A stretch of DNA of 64,000 bases from Chalara sp. BL73 (taxonomy: Eukaryota > Ascomycota > Leotiomycetes > Helotiales), in the NCBI GenBank assembly GCA_918026815.1, contig CAKJVC010000168.1, forward strand, positions 62,001 through 126,000, given 5' to 3'. Under the pieces are notes generated by a model. The model made no database searches. It had not been told where the DNA came from and was given only the letters and a program-made list of their open reading frames with translations. The position numbers and the translations under genes were made by a program. Positions 56,705-64,000 of the stretch are shown piece by piece (position 1 is the first letter of the stretch; every line of letters starts with the position of its first letter).

Positions 56705-58850
56705 CTAGAATACAGCACCGCCGATTATGAACACTCTTTCTTCTTCTCGCTTGACCCATTGAATGATCTTGTTTGCTCCTTGAGCCAGAGCCGCTCGACT
56801 TGTGTTTGGGCCTGCGATACCATAAAACTCAAAGAGATCTGTACTCCAGGCAAGAGATATACTATCACGGCTCACGCAATGAAGGACCTTCAAGTGTGCC
56901 TGTTTTGCGTGCATAGAGGCGTGAAGGTTGTGGTAATTATTCATGAGTCTCAAAAATAATTAGTAAGTTAGTAATAAGAAAGTCTTCTAAGGAATAGAGA
57001 TTACCTTCGTCGAGCGGGCAGGCTGTTGAAATGAGGAGAAAGTGAAGGCATCGTGAACTGGACATTTGCACGAGATTTGTAAAGGAAATGTCGTAGAGGG
57101 CTTCCCGGTAGAATTTCTGTTGTGTGAGGTCGCCCATTACGAACTGCTACTTTGATAATGTCCATACTGCCGTTCTTCTCGAGTTGCTCCACCACCTCAT
57201 CCCTCATCTGCTTGAGTTCGTAGAAGCTTTCCTTGTCCGCACTAATGAGCAAAACCGCCACTTCGTCTTCTCGACTACTACTGCTGGCTGTTGATGGGCG
57301 CGTTTTACTCTCATCATCCCGAGCGCTCAGGAAGCTCACGTACATATATAAATAACCCCTATTGTTGAAGCCTGGAAGACAGAGGGGTATCCAGTTCTCT
57401 CCGCCACCTGCTTTGACGCTACCAGCCTCGAAAAGCATATTGAAAATGAGTTGCAGGTCGCCGGGATGTAGAGAGTGTCGCTTTGGTCGGACCACACTGA
57501 CCAGTCTTCCGCCAGCCACAATCAAGCCATAGAGTAGGTTGTCAGTTCGCGCTTTCAACAAAGTATTGTTGATAGTCTGCCTTTGAGACTTACGGATCTT
57601 CAGACATTCGAGAGCTGAGAGTAAGGCAGAAGCAGATCCTTTGGTGAAAGTATCTGCTAGTGAGGATAGCAAAGTCTCTGTACCTTCTAAGGGTCTGCGA
57701 AGATCCATGTTCGGCCGATTGGAGAATAAATGGTTAAGTGTTGGCAAAGTCAGTGTGGAGAGGATTTGCATATATAATGCATCCAACTGGGCCCGTAATT
57801 GAGAATCGCTTTCTCTCAATTTGCTTATGGCCACAAAATAAAGAGGCCCTTGGGTGGAAACGACAAACCGTGTATCTCCAGCTGTAAAGCCCATTAATGG
57901 ATCTTTTGCACTTTCAAAGAACGAGATAATTGTCTGGATGACACCGATATATGCATTAATAAGGTTTTGATCTCCATGTCTGCTGTAGATGGGCTTCCCA
58001 GCAGAAGATAGAATTATGTAATGCTTAAGCTTAGATTTCCATTGTATTAGGAGTTCCTCTAGAACCTGGTTAGACCGAAACATGAAAAACATGAATGAAA
58101 CTGACCTTCGTTGCCTCTTTTTGTATCGACGCTGTCAATCTCATCAAATTCGCTCTCAAATCTCTGTAGAGAACCATCTTCGAACTCAACATCCTCGAAC
58201 AGGTTTGTTCTATCGGCTTGCGCACTCAGTGATTTCCATGCTGGGCTTTGTGCATGGAGCCCATCACCTAACAGACTTGCTAGATCTCCATTCCCTCTAA
58301 GGGTTGGCACATAGCTCATAAGACTTCCAGTATCGTCCACGTCACTTCCATTCCTACTCACTTTTCTACTAGGAGTATTTGAACCAGTAGATGCGCCAAC
58401 TCTCGATTCTGATGCCGATCGACTGGCGGGACCCGAAAAGGTGCCTCTGGTCCCGTCCGGAAACGACAGCGTCTGGATATCTACTGATGACAATGCCGTT
58501 GTAGGTTTTGCTTGTAACAAGGTTGGCCGATTAGCAGCTTGTGAGCTACTGGCTACCTCTGTAGAAGTGCCTTGAAGAAGGACTGGTCTTGGGGGAAGGG
58601 GAGGCCTTCTATCCTCTTGATTGTTATCGTTATCGGATCTCCCTTCCTCAATCACTATCCCAGGAAGACTAGGCGTAAGGCCATCCCCTCGATCTACTTC
58701 GCTTTCCTGCCCGGTACTGTCGTTCTGGTCGAGTGTCATCGTGGCGGTGGGGCCATCTTCTGCCGTTGCTGTTGCAGCCAGCGATTTATTGTCTGTCGCG
58801 TCTGCTGGTCCATGGACTGATGTTCTAGAGTCATCAGCGTCGTTTCCCAT
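56705..58850 (-). CDS. MON1: vacuolar fusion protein Mon1
   Basis: Three exons (58850-58106, 58058-57005, 56948-56705) join in phase to 680 residues. The first 240 are disordered. The Mon1 core begins at [23 protein letters not shown] and contains the longin-type domains, with [18 protein letters not shown] sequence (here [14 protein letters not shown]) and [12 protein letters not shown]. The last exon, needed for a full-length protein, has the conserved end [17 protein letters not shown]. The intron before it has a TACTAAC branch. With Ccz1, Mon1 forms the guanine-nucleotide exchange factor for Rab7/Ypt7 that drives endosome-to-vacuole maturation and autophagosome fusion. It is divergent from DOP1, 194 bp between starts. 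Confidence 0.93.
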
Positions 58851-59044
58851 GAGGTCCCAGGCGATTGCTGGAACGTCATTGAATTGTTGGCGATGTCAAT
58901 GCAGGGGTCCTGACGTGGAGCTTCGAATCTCAGAATTAACCGACACTTGAAGGGACCACACTGACCACAAAGAATCAGCTTCGCGGAGCACCCTAGAGAA
59001 GATGCAAATGGTCTGGATCACATATTTGGAGATTTACAAGCATT
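58851..59044. promoter_or_regulatory. shared divergent promoter MON1/DOP1
   Basis: A 194-bp spacer between the start codons of two divergent membrane-traffic genes. Both promoters must lie here or reach into the genes. No specific motif is claimed. Confidence 0.6.
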
Positions 59045-62000
59045 ATGGCCCTTGAGCCCGGGTCTGGGCGTCAATCTCCGTCGCCTGAAAGCTCTGGACG
59101 AGCTTCTCCGGTTGCTAGGAAATGGAACCAGCCTGGTCTGTTACCCTCATCAAGACTCTGCCATAGCATAGGAAGACTGTAGCTCTAACATAAATTAGAT
59201 GAGCCGCTTAACAAGGACAAAGCCTTTCGAAGATGGGAGTCCTCTATCGAAAGAGCGCTGTCATTGTTTGAGAACCAGAGTCTACAAGAATGGGCAGATT
59301 ATATTAGCTTTCTAGGCAGGCTATTGAAGGTACGTCTCATGCTCTTGGTGCATATTCAGTGCTAATAGAGGTGTATCATAGGCTTTACAGGCACATCCGT
59401 CCAATGTCGCTATTATTCCTTCCAAGCCTACTGTGTCCAAACGCCTAGCGCAATGTCTCAACCCTTCACTTCCTTCAGGCGTACACCAGAAGACTCTGGA
59501 AGTATATGGCTTTATATTCTCTTTTATAGGGAAGGATAATTTGTCGCGGGTATGATGCTACTGGAATCATTTTTTAGTTATGATATCAGGTCGCTAATTT
59601 GATATAGGACTTACCTCTATATCTTCCTGGTCTCTCAACAACACTATCGTTTGCATCGCTCTCGGTTCGAGGACCTTTCCTAGACCTTTTGGAAACTCAT
59701 GTTGTTGTACTCAGTTCTCGCGCCCTTCGTCCAGCCCTGAAAGCCATTATACTTGCACTACTGCCCGGCCTTGAGGAGGAAACAAGCGAGGACTTTGAAA
59801 GAACACTCAAACTCCTGGATGGCTTCAAAAGGAGTGTGAGACCTGCTGGCGGGGAGGACCTAGATCAAAATCATAATACTGGCGATGAGTACTTTTGGCA
59901 ATGTTTCTTTCTCGCTGCAATAACTAGTAACAGCCGTCGACTTGGAGCTCTCGCCTATCTGACTCGCAATCTTCCTAAGTTGGGCCACCCTGTTACGCAA
60001 GACTTATTGCCCGCAGTTAGCAACTCCGCGAGTGATGTTGGTGTGAGTTCTGATCGCTTGGCTGAAATTGTAACTTCTCCCGAGCCTGGGTTATTACTTA
60101 GGTGCTTCGCTGCGGGTTTGGCTGATGAACAGCTCCTAATCCAGCGTGGTTTCTTGGATCTGCTTGTGACCCATATGCCATTGCACTCCGCTGTCTTACA
60201 AAAAAGAGTGAAGCCAGAGGACCTAGAACTCCTGATTGCCGCAGCCGCTGGGGTAGTTGCCCGCAGAGATATGAGCTTGAACCGACGTCTGTGGACATGG
60301 CTTCTTGGCCCGGAGCCAGTCGTCAATGATGGTGAAGGAGGTCCAGAATCTCCAATAGACAATGGTGGCGACCAGAACCAGGCACAGACTTCTTCAAAGA
60401 CAATTTATTTCGAGGAGTTTGGTTTACATCCTTTGACACAAGCTCTCCTCAAACTGATTGAACGAGACGTCAGCAATCCGGTGGAAAGAGCTAAACCATT
60501 TCGGATTTGCCTTTCATTAATGGATCGGTGGGAGATTGGTGGTCTCGTTGTGGCGGATATATTTCTCCCAGTTGTGGACAGTGTTCGCAAATACAATACT
60601 ACCGCTATTAGTAAAACAGACTTCACTGAGGTTTTACGGAGCGCAAGTGTTTTCTTTGACGGTGTTGAGAGTGGCTTGATTTGGGGTAAGATCGCTGGCT
60701 TGATTGCGCTAGCTATTGGGTAAGTTACTTCTGAAGCAGTATGAGGCACATCCGAGATTCTGGTTTTCAGTGTCTGAATAACTAATACTGAGGCAACCAG
60801 ATCCGGAAAGTCTTCGGCATCAGAAAGATCTGATAAACTATTGTTGGTGAACTTTGTTATAACGCATTTTAATGTTCGAGAAGAAGAAAGTAAGTTGTTT
60901 TTAACCGATCTCGTGGCTACATGTGTTTGCCACCATCATATGCTTACTTTGGCTTCACAGTGCTTTTGGTTCATGCACCACTGACAGCTTTGACTGTATT
61001 GACAATGCTTGAAGAATCAAAGGAAAAGTCCAAGCAAACAGTGCTGGCCCTTTCGGAAGGTGGCAAAGACGTGCCGAACTTGGCTTTGAATACTGCCATC
61101 AAGTTGATAGAACTTATTCCAGAACATGCCTTTCAAACACGTCCATCCACCAGTCAATCAATGGTTTCTGAAGGAGGCTCTATGCGTGAGGTACCAAGCT
61201 TTGAGATACTTCAAAAGATTAAGACATTTTATGTCCATGATCAAGGAAATCTTGATTCAAGTCCACCTCCGTTTTCGTCCTGGGAAGTAGGCGAGCTCCT
61301 CATGAGACGGGTTGGAAATATCACTTGTCAGAGCCTATGTGATCCAGTATCAAGTGCTGATGTTGGCATCAAAAGCAAACTATTGACAATGATGTTAAGA
61401 AAAGTACCAAAGGCCAATAGTCTGGACGAGAAGAGAATTCTTGCATCAATGCATAATAGTTTACGATTGCCATCGCGGCCGTCCTTCCATGTATATGCGT
61501 CGATTACTTCCCTTGCCTCGAGTCTATTCTCCTCGGCTTACATTACAACGGATGACATATCAGACCTCGTTGATCCACTGGTCCGAATAGCTTGGTCCTA
61601 CCTCTCAGCCTCCCATCCAAAATACCATGTAGAGACAGTCCGATGTCTATGGCAACTGCAATCGACACTGTCACTACCCAATCGCGATATTGAGGCTTCG
61701 ATATGTGCCATTATGCTTGAACATGATATCAGCGGAACGTATGCTGTTCGAGATGCAGATCCGGGCAGAAGCTTCAGCATCTTATGGACGCATACTCTAC
61801 AGGACAATGCTGGTCATGTTGACCGTCGAACATCCAAAGCTGTTAGGGCAAATGCTAAGGAAACTAAGAGTTCAGCACGTCTATCAGGTATTGGGAATTA
61901 TGAAGTGATGCTTGCAAGACCCTTGTTTCTGATGCTAGATGCACTCCTCGATGAGGGGACACAGCTGTTTATGAATACGCGAACTTGGCTACAAAGCCTT

Positions 62001-64000
62001 GTCGGAATTGACAAGTGAGTTCTTACGGAGGTAAATTACTATATACGCCGAGATCACTGACTCCCAGCAGAATGTTTCATTTGTTCGTGGCAAAGTTCTC
62101 GAGCTTCCAATTTCTCCAAACCATTGCTGAAGATAACCCAAGTTTTCTGTACAGTGATACTAAAGGCTATGCTGATGAGGATGATGTGGAACAATGTCAT
62201 TACTATCTTCGAACACTGTCAAACATTCTAAGATGGTCCTCAGATAGTATGTGGGCTGCCTTGGCCGAGAACTCTATTTCCACAGACACAACCTATCGAT
62301 CTTTATTCCGAATTAGTATGTATTTCATCAATATCCGTCTAGCGGATATAAACGCTAACGATCTATAGCTGGGCGTGACGGAGAGATTACTCTTCTTGAA
62401 TTTTTCTTGCATGTCTGCCTGCGAGCCATCTCCGGAAGCCACAATCCAGGCAATGTACAATTGCAGCCTCGGATCAGTCAATTCCATCGCACTGCATTGA
62501 CCACACTTCACCAAATCCTTCTTAGCCCATATGCTTTGCCCCTTGCAGAACTTCAACTAGAACATGTCCTAATCGACCGACTGGCCCAGTCATTGAATGG
62601 CCCAGACCCTTTCATCCAGGTGCTGCTTCTGGATGTTGCATATGATGCGCTCAAAATACGAAATACATTTCAACCTTCTCCTGTATCCCCAAGCACGGAG
62701 CAAAAGCGTGCACCTACCCAAGATACTCCAGTGCAAACTTCACGGCTCTCTTTTGGATTGGACAGCGGTGATCAACAAATTCCACATATTCCCCCTCCGC
62801 CGCCATCCTTAGTTAAATGCCTCCAAGCAGGCTTTGCGGCTGCGAATAGCAGATCTGTGCTAGATAGTTGGGTCAATTTTCTTACCGAATGCCTGTCGTT
62901 CTACCAAGACACCATATTTCAGATCCTTATACCACTTGTAGAGACTCTGTGCTCTCAAATTGGAACGACTTTTGAAAATCTTCAGATCACCTTCAAGAAT
63001 ACTGGTGTGGCAGCCGAACATTTAAGTGCTCCTGAATCAACTTTGATATCTTTGTTGAACGGGCTTGAGCATGTTCTGGCGAGAGGTCATGATCGCCTTA
63101 TCCAGGAAGAGCTGAGGCTGCCAGTGGCGAAAAGCCCCGAGCAACCGCAGGGGTTCTTTGGCAATATGGTGTCCGGTGTTTTCACATCTCAGACGCCAGA
63201 AGCCAGAAGCGCTACTGCTAACAATCGACTCACTGTATTGTTATCATTTCAAGATGCCGTCCGTATATGCTTCAAAATCTGGTCTTGGGGTGGGCCACTA
63301 GGTGGTCTTCAAGATGCAGAGTCCACTGCTTCGTTCAATTACACTTCTTTACGCATGAGAAACCGCGCTCGTAGACTCCTCGAGCACCTATTTGCAGCCG
63401 AGGCCCTAGAGTGTTTAGAAACAGTGGTAGAAGTATGGCAAAGATCTGCAGTGACTGACACTAGTTCGAGATTTCCAGTCGTTTTTAATCTTCTCCATGT
63501 CTTGGACGGATCACGACCAAAACACACAATACCTGCTATATTCAATGCAATCTACAGTCGCACAAATCCCAATGCTTTAGATCCTTCACGAAAGTCCACT
63601 CTGACAGCATCAATAAGTGATTCCGACTTAGTAATATTCTTAGTAGAGTATGCACGCTCGTTAGATGATGACGCCATGGACGAGATTTGGACGGACTGCA
63701 TGACTTTTCTCAAAGACTTGTTAACGAATCCTTTCCCTCATCGACAAACCTTGCCAAGTCTTGTTGAATTTGCATCCATATTAGGAGAGAAGGTCGACAA
63801 TACCAATTTTGGAGAGCAGCGCCGTATGCGCAAGGAGCTTGCAGTAAGTTGAAACAGAGTAACTTTGAAGGGAAATTTTTGTTAACGATTTAAGGACTTG
63901 TTTCTTCGATTGCTCACTGCACTTTTCACGACAAGACCTATGGGATTTTTGGATACCAGTCCAATTGACCAGTCTACTTCGAGGGCGGAAGACGTCGTGG
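59045..64000 (+). CDS. DOP1: Dopey family protein Dop1, partial at window end
   Basis: Nine exons join in phase over the window: 59045-59135, 59199-59329, 59382-59549, 59608-60719, 60801-60889, 60961-62014, 62068-62315, 62369-63843 and 63895-64000 and beyond, about 1,491 residues so far. The N-terminus is the conserved Dopey domain, starting near FRRWESSIERALSLFE, with KPTVSKRLAQCLNPSLPSG, LPLYLPGLSTTLSFAS and ALKAIILALLPGLEE. Downstream are helical repeats (for example FFLAAITSNSRRLGALAYL, and TALTTLHQILLSPYALPLAE). Dop1 works with the Arf-GEF-like Mon2 and the flippase Neo1 at the Golgi and endosomes, and affects cell morphology in fungi. The C-terminal part lies beyond position 64000. Confidence 0.93.

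Overview
The window is nuclear DNA of a filamentous ascomycete (Pezizomycotina). Most introns are about 45-65 nt long, with GT..AG ends and TACTAAC/CTGAC-type branch sites. The genes match ascomycete orthologues, including a Clr5-domain gene, a fungal F-box family member, Wss1, a Bub2-type GAP and a fungal sulfate permease. A class such as Leotiomycetes is plausible but not shown by the sequence. Exons were assembled by hand by matching splice sites to reading phase; no database search was possible.

Layout. 0-7 kb holds one small spliced gene, one unresolved coding-like stretch on the minus strand, and long non-coding DNA. 7-8 kb holds a serine-rich hypothetical protein with a probable long leader. 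11-16 kb is a divergent pair: a Pwp1-like WD40 ribosome-biogenesis protein and the DEAH splicing helicase Prp16. 16-24.8 kb holds an F-box protein, methylmalonate-semialdehyde dehydrogenase, a GC-rich S9 peptidase and a Bub2-like TBC protein. 25-26.4 kb has interrupted coding-like fragments. 28.4-31 kb is a sulfate permease. A tRNA-Ala(UGC) lies at 32.4 kb. 33-47 kb carries a Clr5-domain protein, Wss1 protease, an MFS monocarboxylate-type transporter, a proline iminopeptidase, a Kel3-type kelch protein, a Vps71-type HIT zinc-finger protein and a small mitochondrial membrane protein. 47-49 kb is protein disulfide isomerase. 51-56.7 kb has two disordered Ser/Arg-rich hypothetical proteins. 56.7-64 kb is a second divergent pair, MON1 and DOP1; DOP1 runs off the window end.

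The genes are mostly housekeeping and do not form a biosynthetic cluster. Functional themes do meet in two divergent pairs: Pwp1/Prp16 (nuclear RNA processing) and Mon1/Dop1 (endosome and Golgi traffic). I found no transposon, CRISPR array or mobile cassette. The most distinctive feature is a pair of consecutive 8-nt microexons in the PDI gene that encode the residues just before and into the first CGHC active site. No clearly undescribed system was found; the best unknowns are the two disordered proteins, the small basic protein at 2 kb and the two broken coding stretches.
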